A DNA stretch of 64,000 bases from Paradesertivirga mongoliensis (GTDB lineage: Bacteria; Bacteroidota; Bacteroidia; Sphingobacteriales; Sphingobacteriaceae), in NCBI RefSeq assembly GCF_024436395.1, contig NZ_JAFMZO010000003.1, positions 558,001 through 622,000 of the forward strand, in the 5' to 3' direction. A program made the translations under genes and the position numbers. The notes under the pieces are model-generated. The model saw only the letters and a list, made by a program, of their open reading frames with translations. It searched no databases and had not been told where the DNA came from. This document shows, piece after piece, positions 27,099 to 37,548 of this stretch (position 1 is its first letter; every line of letters begins with the position of its first letter).

Positions 27099-30000
27099 TT
27101 AGTCTAACGTGATTTCCAAACCTAAACCTCTTAACTCATGAACCAATACATTGAATGATTCAGGAACTGAAGGAGTTGGAAGGGTTTCACCTTTAACAAT
27201 CGCTTCGTATGTTTTAGCACGGCCTACAACATCATCAGATTTAACCGTTAAGATCTCCTGAAGAATGTTAGCTGCACCGAATGCCTCAAGTGCCCAAACC
27301 TCCATCTCACCAAAACGCTGACCACCAAACTGAGCTTTACCACCCAGAGGTTGTTGTGTAATTAATGAGTATGGTCCGATTGAACGTGCGTGCATCTTAT
27401 CATCAACCATGTGACCCAGTTTCAGCATGTAGATAATACCTACTGTAGTTGGCTGGTCAAAACGCTCGCCTGTTAAGCCATTGTATAAATATGTTCTTCC
27501 TGATGCTGGCACGCCTGCTTTAGAAACCCACTCCTCCACTTCTTCATGACTCGCGCCATCAAAAATAGGGGTAGCGAATTTAATTCCAAGCTCCTTACCT
27601 GCCCAGCCTAAAACAGTTTCGTAAATCTGTCCAAGGTTCATACGCGAAGGTACGCCGAGCGGGTTAAGAACGATATCTACAGGAGTTCCGTCTTCCAGGA
27701 ATGGCATATCCTCATCACGAACAATACGTGCAACGATACCTTTATTACCGTGACGTCCGGCCATCTTATCACCCACTTTAAGCTTACGCTTTTTAGCGAT
27801 GTAGACTTTAGCCATCTGTACAATTCCTGATGGAAGCTCATCTCCAACACTGATCGCGAACTTATCACGTTTGTAAGCACCAAGCTCTTCGTTTAGCTTA
27901 ATGTTATAATTGTGAAGCAATTGCTTGATCAGCTCGTTTTTATCTTCATCAGTTGTCCATTTAGTTGGATTAATGTTTGCAAACTCAAGGTCGGCAAGCA
28001 TTTTCTGAGTGAATTTAGCTCCCTTCGGTACTAACAACTCTTTGTAGACATTAAATACGCCCTGAGAAGTTTTACCGTTCACGATAGTGAAAAGTTTATC
28101 AATAAGGCCATCTCTCAAAGTTTTCACCGCTTTAAAATGACCGTTATCCAATTTCTCTAAGGCTGCTTTCTCTTCAGCTTTAGTTGTTTTCTTAGCACGT
28201 GAGAATAGCTTTGTATCGATAACCACACCACTGATTGAAGGCGGAGTTTTTAAAGACGCATCTTTCACATCACCTGCTTTATCTCCGAAGATTGCACGAA
28301 GAAGCTTTTCTTCCGGTGAAGGATCAGACTCGCCTTTCGGAGTAATCTTACCAATTAAAATATCACCTTCTTTCACTTCAGCGCCAACGCGGATGATACC
28401 ATTTTCATCAAGGTCTTTAGTAGCCTCTTCAGAAACGTTTGGAATATCCGGTGTCAATTCTTCTTCTCCACGCTTTGTATCACGAACCTCTAATTCAAAC
28501 TCTTCAATATGAAGAGACGTAAAGATATCCTGAGATACAACACGCTCAGAAATTACAATCGCATCCTCAAAGTTGAAACCTTGCCAAGGCATGAATGCCA
28601 CTTTAAGGTTTCTTCCTAATGCTAATTCACCATCCTGAGTTGCATATCCTTCACAGAGAACCTGTCCTTTTTCAACTTTCTGACCTTTTTTAACGATCGG
28701 CTTCAAGTTGATACAAGTGCTTTGGTTGGTTTTTTTGAATTTTGTTAAACGGTATGATTTTGTCTCGCCTTCAAAAGAAACCAGTCTGTCGTCTTCGTTT
28801 CTTTCGTAAGTGATGCGGATTTCGTTTGCATCCACATACTCTACCACACCATTTCCTTCCGCATTGATCAACGTACGTGAATCACGGGCAACACGACCTT
28901 CCAAACCTGTACCAACAATTGGCGCTTCAGGACGAAGCAATGGTACCGCCTGGCGTTGCATGTTTGAACCCATCAATGCACGGTTAGCATCATCATGCTC
29001 AAGGAACGGAATTAATGACGCAGCGATAGAAGTGATCTGGTTAGGAGCAACGTCCATCAAATCAAGTCTGTCTGGCTCGATAATTGGGAAGTCACCCTCG
29101 AAACGCGCTTTTACACGTGGAGTTTCGAAATTTCCCTTTTCATCATACGATGCATTTGCCTGAGCGATTGTTTTTCCATCCTCATCTTCAGCAGATAAGT
29201 AGATAACAGGCTCTTCAACAACCACGCGTCCGTTGTCTACCTTACGATAAGGTGTTTCAATGAAACCGAGATTATTGATTTTGGCATGAACGCAAAGTGA
29301 TGAAATCAAACCGATGTTTGGTCCCTCCGGAGTTTCGATGGTACACAACCTTCCATAGTGAGTGTAGTGAACGTCACGAACCTCGAAACCAGCGCGCTCT
29401 CTTGAAAGACCACCGGGTCCTAAGGCCGACAGACGACGCTTGTGCGTAATCTCTGCCAGAGGATTGGTCTGATCCATGAACTGTGATAACTGATTGGTTC
29501 CGAAGAACGAGTTGATCACAGATGAAAGTGTACGTGCGTTAATTAAATCTGTTGGGGTAAACACCTCGTTGTCACGAATGTTCATACGCTCGCGGATAGT
29601 ACGAGCCATACGCGCCAGACCTACACCAAACTGAGCATATAACTGCTCGCCCACTGTACGTACACGACGATTTGACAAGTGATCAATATCATCCACCTCA
29701 GCTTTTGAGTTGATTAATTTGATCAGGTATTTTACTATCGCGATGATATCTTGTTTCGTTAAAACTTTGGTAGCATCAGGCGTATCCAGTTTCAACTTAC
29801 GGTTGATACGGTAACGGCCTACATCTCCAAGGTCATAACGTTTGTCTGAAAAGAATAAACGGTCGATGATACCACGCGCAGTTTCCTCGTCAGGTGGTTC
29901 AGCGTTACGTAACTGACGATAGATATGCTCTACCGCTTCTTTTTCAGAGTTAGAAGTATCCTTCTGTAATGTGTTATATATAATAGAATAATCGGCGTTG

Positions 30001-30905
30001 CTGGACGCATCATCCTTAGAAAGGATAACGGTTTTAACACCAGCATCGATGATCATATCGATATGGTCGTCTTCTAAGATGGTTTCACGCTCAAGGATGA
30101 TCTCATTACGATCGATAGAAACTACCTCACCTGTATCTTCATCCACAAAATCTTCTACCCATTTCTTAAGAACCCTTGCAGCGAGCTTACGGCCAACAAA
30201 TTTCTTCAGGCCTGATTTGCTAACTTTTACCTCATCAGCCAATTCGAACAACTCCAGGATATCCTTATCAGAGTCGTATCCAATTGCACGAAGAAGCGTG
30301 GTAACCGGGAATTTCTTCTTACGATCGATGTACGCATACATCACGTTATTTACGTCTGTTGCAAACTCAATCCAAGAACCTTTGAAAGGTATTACACGGG
30401 CAGAATATAATTTGGTACCGTTAGTGTGACGGCTTTGACCGAAGAACACACCTGGCGACCGGTGTAACTGCGATACAATTACACGTTCTGCACCATTAAT
30501 TACAAATGTCCCCTTTGGAGTCATGTAGGGGATAGTTCCCAGGTACACATCCTGAACAATTGTCTCAAAATCCTCATGCTCGGCATCGTTACATGATAAA
30601 CGTAACTTAGCTTTTAACGGAACACTGTGTGTTAAACCACGCTCAATACACTCTTGTATATCGTAACGCGGCGGATCAATAAAGTAATCAAGAAATTCTA
30701 AAACGAAGATGTTTCTTGAGTCAGAGATCGGGAAGTTCTCAGCAAACACCTTAAACAAGCCCTCTGAGTGGCGATTGTCTGAAGTTGTTTCCAATTGAAA
30801 AAATTCCCTGAAAGATTGCAATTGCACATCCAGGAAATCGGGATAATCGATCACGTGTTTGCTGGTCGCAAAATTTACTCTTTCGCTTTGATTTTTGTTT
30901 GCCAA
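27099..30905 (-). CDS. rpoB: DNA-directed RNA polymerase beta subunit
   Basis: 1268 residues. The rifampicin-binding cluster reads [20 protein letters not shown] and then [20 protein letters not shown], with the residues expected of a rifampicin-sensitive enzyme. Other motifs are [18 protein letters not shown]-like [27 protein letters not shown] and the C-terminal [18 protein letters not shown]. It forms the polymerase active-site cleft with beta'. It lies 156 bp downstream of rplL, and a hairpin in that gap could attenuate transcription. The L7/L12 and polymerase genes otherwise form the usual conserved operon. Confidence 0.98.
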   Translation of the reverse strand: MANKNQSERVNFATSKHVIDYPDFLDVQLQSFREFFQLETTSDNRHSEGLFKVFAENFPISDSRNIFVLEFLDYFIDPPRYDIQECIERGLTHSVPLKAKLRLSCNDAEHEDFETIVQDVYLGTIPYMTPKGTFVINGAERVIVSQLHRSPGVFFGQSRHTNGTKLYSARVIPFKGSWIEFATDVNNVMYAYIDRKKKFPVTTLLRAIGYDSDKDILELFELADEVKVSKSGLKKFVGRKLAARVLKKWVEDFVDEDTGEVVSIDRNEIILERETILEDDHIDMIIDAGVKTVILSKDDASSNADYSIIYNTLQKDTSNSEKEAVEHIYRQLRNAEPPDEETARGIIDRLFFSDKRYDLGDVGRYRINRKLKLDTPDATKVLTKQDIIAIVKYLIKLINSKAEVDDIDHLSNRRVRTVGEQLYAQFGVGLARMARTIRERMNIRDNEVFTPTDLINARTLSSVINSFFGTNQLSQFMDQTNPLAEITHKRRLSALGPGGLSRERAGFEVRDVHYTHYGRLCTIETPEGPNIGLISSLCVHAKINNLGFIETPYRKVDNGRVVVEEPVIYLSAEDEDGKTIAQANASYDEKGNFETPRVKARFEGDFPIIEPDRLDLMDVAPNQITSIAASLIPFLEHDDANRALMGSNMQRQAVPLLRPEAPIVGTGLEGRVARDSRTLINAEGNGVVEYVDANEIRITYERNEDDRLVSFEGETKSYRLTKFKKTNQSTCINLKPIVKKGQKVEKGQVLCEGYATQDGELALGRNLKVAFMPWQGFNFEDAIVISERVVSQDIFTSLHIEEFELEVRDTKRGEEELTPDIPNVSEEATKDLDENGIIRVGAEVKEGDILIGKITPKGESDPSPEEKLLRAIFGDKAGDVKDASLKTPPSISGVVIDTKLFSRAKKTTKAEEKAALEKLDNGHFKAVKTLRDGLIDKLFTIVNGKTSQGVFNVYKELLVPKGAKFTQKMLADLEFANINPTKWTTDEDKNELIKQLLHNYNIKLNEELGAYKRDKFAISVGDELPSGIVQMAKVYIAKKRKLKVGDKMAGRHGNKGIVARIVRDEDMPFLEDGTPVDIVLNPLGVPSRMNLGQIYETVLGWAGKELGIKFATPIFDGASHEEVEEWVSKAGVPASGRTYLYNGLTGERFDQPTTVGIIYMLKLGHMVDDKMHARSIGPYSLITQQPLGGKAQFGGQRFGEMEVWALEAFGAANILQEILTVKSDDVVGRAKTYEAIVKGETLPTPSVPESFNVLVHELRGLGLEITLD

Positions 30906-31010
30906 TGGATTAAGATTTTAGTTTAAAAAATAAACTGTGACTTATTCGTTTTTTTGGATTATCCCCAATCTTGTAAAGTCAAACAAAAATGGGTACAATA
31001 CAAACAGCAA

Positions 31011-31036
31011 TAGACCCCGGTGAAAACCGGAGTCTA
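31011..31036 (-). terminator. hairpin in the rplL-rpoB gap, possible attenuator
   Basis: On the minus strand: 11-bp stem (31036-31026 with 31021-31011) including one U-G wobble, 4-nt loop TTTC, then a moderately U-rich stretch TTGCTGTTTG. It lies 25 nt after the rplL stop. In E. coli a partial terminator in the same gap lowers rpoB expression relative to rplL; a similar role is inferred here. Confidence 0.65.
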
Positions 31037-31061
31037 AGGCTATTTATTTATTGAGTTAAGA

Positions 31062-31442
31062 TTACTTAATCTCAACAACAGCTCCTGCTTCTTCTAATTG
31101 TTTTTTAAGAGCTTCAGCTTCGTCTTTAGCAACACCAGCTTTTAATTCTTTAGGTGCACCGTCAACTAGATCTTTAGCTTCTTTCAAACCTAGACCAGTT
31201 AGGTCTTTTACAAGTTTAACAACTGCTAATTTCTGACCGCCAGCCTCTTTAAGGATAACGTCGAAAGAAGTTTTCTCTTCTGCAGCAGCAGGGGCATCGC
31301 CACCGCCAGCTGGAGCAGCAACTGCAACTGCAGCAGCAGCAGGCTCAATACCATACTCGTCTTTTAGGATCTGAGCTAATTCGTTAACTTCTTTTACTGT
31401 CAAGTTTACTAATTGATCAGCAAACGCTTTTAAATCTGCCAT
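31062..31442 (-). CDS. rplL: 50S ribosomal protein bL12 (L7/L12)
   Basis: 126 residues. The N-terminal dimerisation domain (1-35: [24 protein letters not shown]) is followed by an Ala/Gly-rich hinge (about 37-57) and the C-terminal factor-binding domain ([21 protein letters not shown] in two parts, [16 protein letters not shown]). It forms the stalk that recruits translation GTPases. It lies 59 bp after rplJ, whose product anchors it. Confidence 0.97.
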   Translation of the reverse strand: MADLKAFADQLVNLTVKEVNELAQILKDEYGIEPAAAAVAVAAPAGGGDAPAAAEEKTSFDVILKEAGGQKLAVVKLVKDLTGLGLKEAKDLVDGAPKELKAGVAKDEAEALKKQLEEAGAVVEIK

Positions 31443-31501
31443 TATATTTAATTTTTAAATCAATACTTTTTTAAAATGTACGGAGCTTGAAGGTGCCCGT
31501 T

Positions 31502-32020
31502 TTAACCTCTTTCTTGTAATGTTTTCACTAAACCTGCGATTGTAGTTCCACCCGATTGAAGAGCAGAAATAACATTCTTAGCAGGCGACTGCAATAATCC
31601 GATGATTTCTCCAACAAGCTCCTCTTTAGATTTCAGAGTTGCAAGAGCTTCTAGCTGGTTATCGCCAACAAATACTGCTGTATCAATATAAGCGCCTTTT
31701 AAAACTGGCTTATCACCTGTTCTTCTAAGCTCTTTAATCAATTTTGCAGGAGCATTTGCTACTGATGAAAACAGGATAGTTGATGAACCTTTTAATACCG
31801 AGTCAAAATCTGAAGAATCTACGCCCGCAGCTTCCATAGCCTTACGAATAAGGGTATTTTTTGCTACTTGTAAAGAGATTCCGTTTTCAAAAAATTTACG
31901 ACGGATGGTATTAATTTTTGCTACAGTTAGTTCGGAAGTATCGGTAATATAGAAATTACCGTACTCTTTGATCTGCTCAGACAAAGCTTGAACAATCTCT
32001 TGTTTTTCTTCTTTTCTCAT
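31502..32020 (-). CDS. rplJ: 50S ribosomal protein uL10
   Basis: 172 residues, normal L10 length. N-terminal rRNA-binding region: EIVQALSEQIKEYGNFYITD, the VAKINTIRRKFFENGI segment and VAKNTLIRKAME. The C-terminal helices hold bL12 dimers. It forms the base of the ribosomal stalk; the gene starts 2 bp after rplA and is followed by rplL, as in nearly all bacteria. Confidence 0.96.
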   Translation of the reverse strand: MRKEEKQEIVQALSEQIKEYGNFYITDTSELTVAKINTIRRKFFENGISLQVAKNTLIRKAMEAAGVDSSDFDSVLKGSSTILFSSVANAPAKLIKELRRTGDKPVLKGAYIDTAVFVGDNQLEALATLKSKEELVGEIIGLLQSPAKNVISALQSGGTTIAGLVKTLQERG

Positions 32021-32022
32021 GA

Positions 32023-32721
32023 TTAGATCCCCACTACTGATTTAGTTTCAACTTCGATTCCCGGAGACATAGTAGAAGAGATATGAATACTCTTGAAATA
32101 TGTTCCTTTAGACGACGAAGGCTTTAATTTTGAAAGCGTTTGAAGAATTTCAACTGCATTCTCATAAATCTTGTCGGCCGGGAAAGATACTTTTCCTATT
32201 GAAGTATGAATGATACCGGTCTTATCAACCTTGAAGTCAATCTTACCACCTTTTACATCTGTTACTGCTTTACCAACTTCGGTAGTTACAGTACCTGATT
32301 TAGGGTTTGGCATAAGGTTACGAGGACCTAAAATACGTCCCAGTCTACCTACTTTTGCCATAACGCTAGGCATGGTGATAATGATATCAACATCTGTCCA
32401 TCCACCTTCAATTTTGGCGATATACTCATCCAGACCCACGTAATCTGCTCCGGCTGCTTTAGCTTCTTCTTCCTTATCAGGAGTTACTAATGCTAAAACG
32501 CGGACAGTTTTACCTGTTCCATGAGGTAATGTTGCTATACCACGTACCATTTGATTTGCTTTACGCGGATCTACGCCCAAACGAACGTCGATATCTACAG
32601 AAGCATCAAATTTTGTAGTGGTAATATCTTTTACAAGAGCAGATGCATCCTGTAAACTATATGCTTTACCTACCTCAATTTTGGATAGTGCCTTTTTTTG
32701 ATTTTTTGTTAATCTAGCCAC
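32023..32721 (-). CDS. rplA: 50S ribosomal protein uL1
   Basis: 232 residues, full length. Recognisable parts are [34 protein letters not shown] and the L1 signature [20 protein letters not shown] (about 120-139), then [10 protein letters not shown]. It forms the L1 stalk on the 50S subunit and in many bacteria represses translation of its own rplKA message. The gene lies 17 bp after rplK and 2 bp before rplJ. Confidence 0.97.
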   Translation of the reverse strand: MARLTKNQKKALSKIEVGKAYSLQDASALVKDITTTKFDASVDIDVRLGVDPRKANQMVRGIATLPHGTGKTVRVLALVTPDKEEEAKAAGADYVGLDEYIAKIEGGWTDVDIIITMPSVMAKVGRLGRILGPRNLMPNPKSGTVTTEVGKAVTDVKGGKIDFKVDKTGIIHTSIGKVSFPADKIYENAVEILQTLSKLKPSSSKGTYFKSIHISSTMSPGIEVETKSVVGI

Positions 32722-32738
32722 TTTCTTAATTTGATTAA

Positions 32739-33179
32739 TTAATTCCAGGGAGCGTTACCACTAACGGTAATTCCCATACTGCGCGCTGTACCAGCAACCA
32801 TTCTCATGGCAGACTCTACAGTAAATGCGTTTAAGTCGGTCATTTTATCTTTAGCAATGGTTTCTACCTGTTCCCAGGAAACCTGCGCAACCTTTTTACG
32901 GTTAGGCTCTGCTGATCCACTCTTGATACCAGTAACTTCCATTAACTGGATAGCAACCGGTGGAGTTTTAATGATAAAATCGAACGACTTATCAGCGTAA
33001 ACTGTAATTACAACTGGCAATACTTTGCCTGGCTTGTCTTGGGTACGTGCATTGAATTGCTTACAAAACTCCATGATGTTTACACCCTTAGCACCCAACG
33101 CAGGTCCTACTGGTGGAGACGGGTTTGCTGCCCCTCCCTTAATCTGTAATTTAATAAGCGCACTAACTTGTTTTGCCAT
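32739..33179 (-). CDS. rplK: 50S ribosomal protein uL11
   Basis: 146 residues. The N-terminal domain has [20 protein letters not shown] (residues 8-27) with the proline-rich thiostrepton-contact loop. The C-terminal rRNA-binding domain has the [14 protein letters not shown] end [17 protein letters not shown]. It binds the GTPase-associated centre of 23S rRNA. There is a 135-bp gap to nusG upstream, filled with short repeats. Confidence 0.97.
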   Translation of the reverse strand: MAKQVSALIKLQIKGGAANPSPPVGPALGAKGVNIMEFCKQFNARTQDKPGKVLPVVITVYADKSFDFIIKTPPVAIQLMEVTGIKSGSAEPNRKKVAQVSWEQVETIAKDKMTDLNAFTVESAMRMVAGTARSMGITVSGNAPWN

Positions 33180-33214
33180 TTTTGTTGATTATTTGATACT
33201 CAATGTTAGTTAGT

Positions 33215-33312
33215 TGGAAGCTATGTAACAATTAAGATTTTATAGTTAGATTTGATTTGAGACACTAGATTTGATATACGCTCTCATATCTCAGCACTCA
33301 TACCTCGAATCT
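33215..33312 (-). repeat. short-repeat spacer between nusG and rplK
   Basis: The word TAGATTTGAT occurs twice (33247-33256, 33266-33275), and on the minus strand GTATGAG and ATATGAGA words follow each other. It is low-complexity filler of a kind also seen near 35960-36040 (TTTACGATT words). No gene or clear regulatory site is seen. Confidence 0.5.
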
Positions 33313-33314
33313 TT

Positions 33315-33857
33315 TTACTCTTTCTCTACTTGCATGTAATTCAACTCCAATGGAGTACGGCGCCCGAAGATTTTCACCATTACTTTCAGCTTTTTCTTTT
33401 CTTCGTTCACTTCTTCAATTACACCTGTGAATCCATTAAACGGACCATCCATTACTTTAACGTTCTCGCCAACGTAATATGGCACATTCATGACTTCTCC
33501 CTGCTGAGCCATTTCATCTACTTTTCCAAGTATCCGATTTACCTCTGCCGGGCGTAATGGAACCGCATTTCCCTGCTTATCACCAAGAAATCCGATTACA
33601 CTGTTAATATTTTTGATAACGTGCTCAAGCTCGCCATCAAGATTAGCTTCAATCAGTACGTAACCCGGATAAAAGTTTCTTTCCTTAGCGATCTTTTTAC
33701 CGTCACGCATCTGGTAATACTTTTCCATAGGAATTAGAACCTGTGGCAACAAATGAGAAATACCAAGACGATTTATCTCCGCCTCGATATATTGCTTTAC
33801 TTTCTTCTCTTTGCCGCTAACAGCCCTTACTACATACCATTTCAGTTGGTCACTCAT
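33315..33857 (-). CDS. nusG: transcription termination/antitermination protein NusG
   Basis: 180 residues from the ATG at 33857, which gives the standard N-terminus [20 protein letters not shown]; an in-frame ATG at 33869 overlaps secE. The NGN domain (about 5-105) has the [10 protein letters not shown] motif, and the KOW domain (about 125-178) has [18 protein letters not shown]. It binds RNA polymerase beta' and couples transcription to Rho and ribosomes. It lies 4 bp after secE, the classic secE-nusG pair. Confidence 0.96.
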   Translation of the reverse strand: MSDQLKWYVVRAVSGKEKKVKQYIEAEINRLGISHLLPQVLIPMEKYYQMRDGKKIAKERNFYPGYVLIEANLDGELEHVIKNINSVIGFLGDKQGNAVPLRPAEVNRILGKVDEMAQQGEVMNVPYYVGENVKVMDGPFNGFTGVIEEVNEEKKKLKVMVKIFGRRTPLELNYMQVEKE

Positions 33858-33861
33858 TGTG

Positions 33862-34062
33862 TTAAGCATTAGTCACTGAATGATAATATGATTCTATAAT
33901 AGTGCGTATCCCATTATCCATTGCAAAAATCATTACTGCAATAATCAATGATGCTACAAGTACGATAACTGCAGAGTTCTGCAATTCAGACCATGTAGGC
34001 CACGAGACCTTAGTGGTCATCTCATCGTACGACTCTTTTAAAAATTCTACTACTTTAGCCAT
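33862..34062 (-). CDS. secE: preprotein translocase subunit SecE
   Basis: 66 residues, the short one-helix form. An amphipathic N-terminus ([21 protein letters not shown], residues 4-24, key residues K-V-S-W-P) is followed by a single membrane helix (about 30-52). The WPTWSEL motif is diagnostic. It stabilises SecY in the Sec translocon. It lies between tRNA-Trp and nusG, the usual place. Confidence 0.95.
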   Translation of the reverse strand: MAKVVEFLKESYDEMTTKVSWPTWSELQNSAVIVLVASLIIAVMIFAMDNGIRTIIESYYHSVTNA

Positions 34063-34075
34063 TGTGAAGCTTTAG

Positions 34076-34146
34076 CACGGGAACAAGGATTCGAACCCTG
34101 ATCAAAGGTTTTGGAGACCTCTATTCTACCATTGAACTATTCCCGT
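34076..34146 (-). tRNA. tRNA-Trp (CCA anticodon)
   Basis: 71-nt cloverleaf: acceptor ACGGGAA with TTCCCGT, anticodon loop CTCCAAA giving CCA, T-arm GGTTCGAATCC, discriminator G. The terminal CCA is not encoded. It lies between tuf and secE, 13 bp upstream of the secE ATG. Confidence 0.96.
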
Positions 34147-34177
34147 ATGAGCCTAAATCCCTAAAGGGACTTAAGTA

Positions 34178-34211
34178 CAAAGTACTCAGGCGTTCAGACC
34201 CGAGTACTTTG
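34178..34211 (-). terminator. hairpin between tuf and tRNA-Trp
   Basis: 10-bp perfect stem CAAAGTACTC/GAGTACTTTG (34178-34187 with 34202-34211), 14-nt loop. A smaller TTCC/GGAA hairpin lies just after the tuf stop. No U-run follows, so it may mark RNA processing before tRNA-Trp rather than full termination. Confidence 0.5.
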
Positions 34212-34255
34212 CGTTTATTTTAAACAGCATCCAATTCCCTTTCGGAATTTGGAAT

Positions 34256-35443
34256 TTATGCTAAGATTTCAGTTACCTGACCAGCACCTACAGTTCTACC
34301 ACCTTCGCGGATAGCGAAACGTAAACCTTTTTCCATCGCGATAGCGTTGATAAGTTTTACAGTGATAGTAACGTTATCACCCGGCATAACCATTTCTACT
34401 CCTTCAGCAAGAGTGATCTCGCCTGTAACGTCTGTTGTACGGAAGTAGAACTGAGGACGGTATTTGTTGAAGAATGGAGTATGACGACCACCTTCAGCTT
34501 TTGACAATACGTAAACCTCTGCTTTGAAATCCGTGTGAGGAGTTACTGAACCTGGTTTGCAGATAACCATACCACGACGGATATCAGTTTTCTCAATACC
34601 ACGTAACAATAAACCAACGTTATCACCTGCTTCACCTCTGTCAAGGATCTTACGGAACATCTCTACCCCAGTAACAGTTGATTTCAAGTTCTCAGCACCC
34701 ATACCAAGGATCTCAACAGGCTCGCCTGAATTGATTACACCACGCTCGATACGGCCAGTTGCTACTGTACCACGACCAGTGATTGAGAAAACGTCCTCAA
34801 CTGGCATCAAGAACGGAAGATCAGTAAGACGTGGAGGAATTGGGATGTAGTTATCTACAGCTTCCATTAATTCCATGATTTTACCAACCCAGTTTGCATC
34901 TCCGTTCAAACCACCAAGAGCAGAACCTTGAATTACAGGGATATCATCACCTGGATATTCGTAGAATGATAATAGTTCACGAACTTCCATTTCAACAAGC
35001 TCTAACAACTCTGGATCGTCTACCATATCCACTTTGTTCATAAATACAACAAGTGCTGGTACACCAACCTGACGAGCTAGAAGAATGTGCTCACGAGTTT
35101 GAGGCATAGGACCATCAGTTGCAGCAACTACGATAATCGCGCCATCCATCTGAGCAGCTCCAGTAACCATGTTCTTTACATAATCCGCGTGACCTGGACA
35201 GTCTACGTGTGCGTAGTGACGGTTAGCTGTAGAATACTCTACGTGTGCTGTATTGATTGTGATACCTCTTTCTTTTTCTTCAGGAGCTGAGTCAATTGAA
35301 TCGAAAGAACGAGCTTCAGATAAACCTGCATCAGCCAATACTTTTGTAATAGCGGCAGTTAACGTTGTTTTACCGTGGTCAACGTGACCGATAGTACCGA
35401 TGTTTAAGTGCGGCTTACTGCGGTCAAATTTTTCTTTTGCCAT
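34256..35443 (-). CDS. tuf: elongation factor Tu
   Basis: 395 residues. GTPase motifs [10 protein letters not shown] (P-loop, 19-28), [10 protein letters not shown] and NKVDMVDD are intact, as is [11 protein letters not shown] in switch I. Domains 2 and 3 follow with [12 protein letters not shown] and the C-terminal [14 protein letters not shown] and [12 protein letters not shown]. It brings aminoacyl-tRNA to the ribosome. It is cotranscribed behind four tRNA genes (order Thr-Tyr-Gly-Thr-tuf) and leads into tRNA-Trp and secE. Confidence 0.98.
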   Translation of the reverse strand: MAKEKFDRSKPHLNIGTIGHVDHGKTTLTAAITKVLADAGLSEARSFDSIDSAPEEKERGITINTAHVEYSTANRHYAHVDCPGHADYVKNMVTGAAQMDGAIIVVAATDGPMPQTREHILLARQVGVPALVVFMNKVDMVDDPELLELVEMEVRELLSFYEYPGDDIPVIQGSALGGLNGDANWVGKIMELMEAVDNYIPIPPRLTDLPFLMPVEDVFSITGRGTVATGRIERGVINSGEPVEILGMGAENLKSTVTGVEMFRKILDRGEAGDNVGLLLRGIEKTDIRRGMVICKPGSVTPHTDFKAEVYVLSKAEGGRHTPFFNKYRPQFYFRTTDVTGEITLAEGVEMVMPGDNVTITVKLINAIAMEKGLRFAIREGGRTVGAGQVTEILA

Positions 35444-35497
35444 TGTTTTATACTTATTTAGTAGGTTAAATTTTTATGTTATATTAATACCTTCAAG

Positions 35498-35569
<72 letters not shown>

Positions 35570-35654
35570 TAATTTCTATTTGCTTTTCATTTACCAGTTC
35601 TCACAAAATGAAAAAACTGCAAACGGCAAATGCCGACTGCTTAACTTTTTACTG

Positions 35655-35727
35655 AGCGGAAGACGAGGTTCGAACTCGCGACCTATAGCTTGGAAGGCTA
35701 TCGCTCTACCAACTGAGCTACTTCCGC
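35655..35727 (-). tRNA. tRNA-Gly (TCC anticodon)
   Basis: 73-nt cloverleaf: acceptor GCGGAAG with CTTCCGC, anticodon stem ATAGC/GCTAT with loop CTTCCAA, T-arm GAGTTCGAACCTC, discriminator T. No encoded CCA. Confidence 0.96.
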
Positions 35728-35886
35728 TTTTTTGAACCAGCCGAGGTCCAAATTTAGAATATAGATTTGAAACACCTTTCAGGCCTCAATGTCTACATCC
35801 GTGTGTTATAATGATTGAGGACTGAATAATAGCGATAGAATATCAACATTCAATCCTTCGGTATTTCTTCCTTCAATCTGTTCCAG

Positions 35887-35967
35887 TGGGGGGAGAAGGA
35901 TTCGAACCTTCGTAGCCGAAGCAACGGATTTACAGTCCGTCCCATTTGACCGCTCTGGTATCCCCCC
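35887..35967 (-). tRNA. tRNA-Tyr (GTA anticodon)
   Basis: 81-nt class II tRNA with a long variable arm: acceptor GGGGGGA with TCCCCCC, anticodon loop CTGTAAA, variable arm around GCTTCGGC, T-arm AAGGTTCGAATCCTT, discriminator A. No encoded CCA. It is separated from tRNA-Gly by 159 bp with no gene. Confidence 0.96.
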
Positions 35968-36045
35968 AGCCGATTTACGATTTTGGGATTTCAGATTTAC
36001 GATTGCAAAATCAAAAACCAAAAATCTTAATTCGTAAATCTAATG

Positions 36046-36118
<73 letters not shown>

Positions 36119-36207
36119 ATGTATTAAAACACTTAAAAAAAACGTATGTTAAAGAACAAAACTCTCAGTGATTAATTCTTAAAAAAGGACCTCTCTGAAA
36201 GGGACTG

Positions 36208-36237
36208 CAAATCTACACAAATTAAAGGCTCAGCAAA
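36208..36237 (-). promoter_or_regulatory. promoter of the tRNA-tuf operon
   Basis: On the minus strand: TTTG (36237-36234), 18-nt spacer, TAGATTTG (36215-36208). Both match the Bacteroidota sigma-A consensus TTTG-N17-23-TAnnTTTG. It lies between the hpf terminator and the first tRNA, as expected for an independent operon. Confidence 0.8.
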
Positions 36238-36245
36238 ATTTTTTT

Positions 36246-36281
36246 AAAAAAAAATCCGGCAGTGTTTTCAGGCCGGATTTT
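36246..36281 (-). terminator. terminator after hpf
   Basis: On the minus strand: 10-bp stem AAAATCCGGC/GCCGGATTTT (36251-36260 with 36272-36281), 11-nt loop and a long U-run. It separates the rpsU-xerC-hpf operon from the tRNA-tuf operon. Confidence 0.9.
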
Positions 36282-36306
36282 CATGGTTTTCTTAAATATT
36301 TTTTAA

Positions 36307-36651
36307 TCAGGCACTTGCCGTATTTAAAACAAAATCAGTTTTATAATTACTTAAACGAACATTGAGTTTAGACTTGTACCTATCTATCTGACGACGAAGC
36401 GATTCGGTCGCCAGATCCGCAGCTTCTTCGAACGATTTACATTGTTGTTTAGAAAAAAGCATATTTCCCGGAAGATTTAGTTTTATCTCGAGGATTTTGT
36501 TTAATTCATCCTCCGTCTTCTCTAATCGAAGATAAACTTCCGCACTTATTATCTGATCGAAGAACTGATCTAACTTATCAGCTTTTTTTTGAATGAAGGC
36601 CAACAGCTTTCTATCGGCATTGAAATGGATAGACTGAACACTAATTTTCAT
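36307..36651 (-). CDS. hpf: ribosome hibernation promoting factor, short form
   Basis: 114 residues with the S30AE/HPF fold: MKISVQSIHFNADRKLLAFI at the N-terminus, AEVYLRLEKTEDE, KILEIKLNLPGN and the basic helix LRRQIDRYKSKL. HPF binds the decoding region of the 30S subunit and inactivates ribosomes in starvation. It lacks the C-terminal dimerisation domain of long HPF. The gene begins 14 bp after xerC. It has a strong AAGGAGG Shine-Dalgarno 4 nt before the ATG, unusual for this genome. Confidence 0.92.
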   Translation of the reverse strand: MKISVQSIHFNADRKLLAFIQKKADKLDQFFDQIISAEVYLRLEKTEDELNKILEIKLNLPGNMLFSKQQCKSFEEAADLATESLRRQIDRYKSKLNVRLSNYKTDFVLNTASA

Positions 36652-36655
36652 TTTT

Positions 36656-36662
36656 CCTCCTT
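36656..36662 (-). promoter_or_regulatory. strong Shine-Dalgarno site of hpf
   Basis: AAGGAGG on the minus strand, 4 nt before the hpf ATG at 36651. Most other start sites in the window lack such a sequence. Confidence 0.8.
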
Positions 36663-36665
36663 GTT

Positions 36666-37547
36666 TTAAGCCTTTGGATGGGCTTGTTTATAAATTGTTT
36701 TTAATCGCTCGACAGAATTATGTGTATACACTTGCGTGGCTGCGAGGCTTGCATGTCCGAGTAGTTCCTTAATAGCATTTAGATCTGCCCCCTTGTTTAG
36801 AAGGCTGGTAGCAAACGAGTGCCGCAACACATGCGGACTTTTTTTCTGATGAGTACTAATGTTAGACAGATATTTATTAACTATACGGTAAATAAGCTTA
36901 GGATAAGCAGGCTTACCTTCGTTTGTTACGATTAATGCTGACGAAAGGTTCTCGAATTTCCCGGCTGATTTCGCTTCGGCATATTCATCGAGCAGCTTCA
37001 TCAGGGTAACGTTGACAGGAATTATTCGCTGTTTGCTGCGCTTGCCTGTTACCCGGATAGTTTGCTCGTAAGTATTAACATCCGAAGCACGTAACGTAAT
37101 AAGTTCGGCCAGGCGGATACCGGTACCAAATAACATCTCAACTACAACCCTGTCGCGCAACCCGGTGAAGTCGCTATCGAAACCATCTGTTTTATCCAGC
37201 AGATCATTCAATTTTTTATCATCAACAAACACCGGAAGCTTTTTTGATATTTTGGGAGCCTTAATCTGCAGCGTTGGATTTAGTTCTACCAGGCACTCGC
37301 GCTCAAGGAATTTGTAAAAAGTTCTTAAGGAAGATAACCTGCGATGCACGGAACGGGGCTCGGCGTTAGCATCCATCATATCAACCATCCAGCTTCGTAT
37401 GTCGTAATGACTTGCGGTCGCAAAATCAGATTCGCTTTTGGAAAGAAATTTATCGAATTGATATAGGTCTTGTATATAAGCGCTTACGGTATGCGCTGAG
37501 AAACGTTTTTCGTATTGAAGGTAGTTGGTAAAACGTTCTATAAACAT
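36666..37547 (-). CDS. xerC: tyrosine recombinase XerC/XerD family
   Basis: 293 residues from the ATG at 37547; a TTG one codon earlier is only the end of the maximal frame. The N-terminal SAM-like core-binding domain (1-88: FTNYLQYEKRFSAHTVSAYI) is followed by the catalytic domain with all active residues: Arg in GTGIRLAELI, Lys in VTGKRSKQR, HxxR in PHVLRHSFATSL, His in LGHASLAATQ and Tyr in VYTHNS. It resolves chromosome dimers at dif. XerC versus XerD cannot be settled here. It is flanked by rpsU and hpf; a 13-bp hairpin covers its upstream region. Confidence 0.9.
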   Translation of the reverse strand: MFIERFTNYLQYEKRFSAHTVSAYIQDLYQFDKFLSKSESDFATASHYDIRSWMVDMMDANAEPRSVHRRLSSLRTFYKFLERECLVELNPTLQIKAPKISKKLPVFVDDKKLNDLLDKTDGFDSDFTGLRDRVVVEMLFGTGIRLAELITLRASDVNTYEQTIRVTGKRSKQRIIPVNVTLMKLLDEYAEAKSAGKFENLSSALIVTNEGKPAYPKLIYRIVNKYLSNISTHQKKSPHVLRHSFATSLLNKGADLNAIKELLGHASLAATQVYTHNSVERLKTIYKQAHPKA

Positions 37548-37548
37548 C

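Noticed and set aside
35806..36021. 71-codon open frame overlapping tRNA-Tyr
   Set aside because: It runs through a perfect tRNA gene and its spacer; it has no protein-like features.
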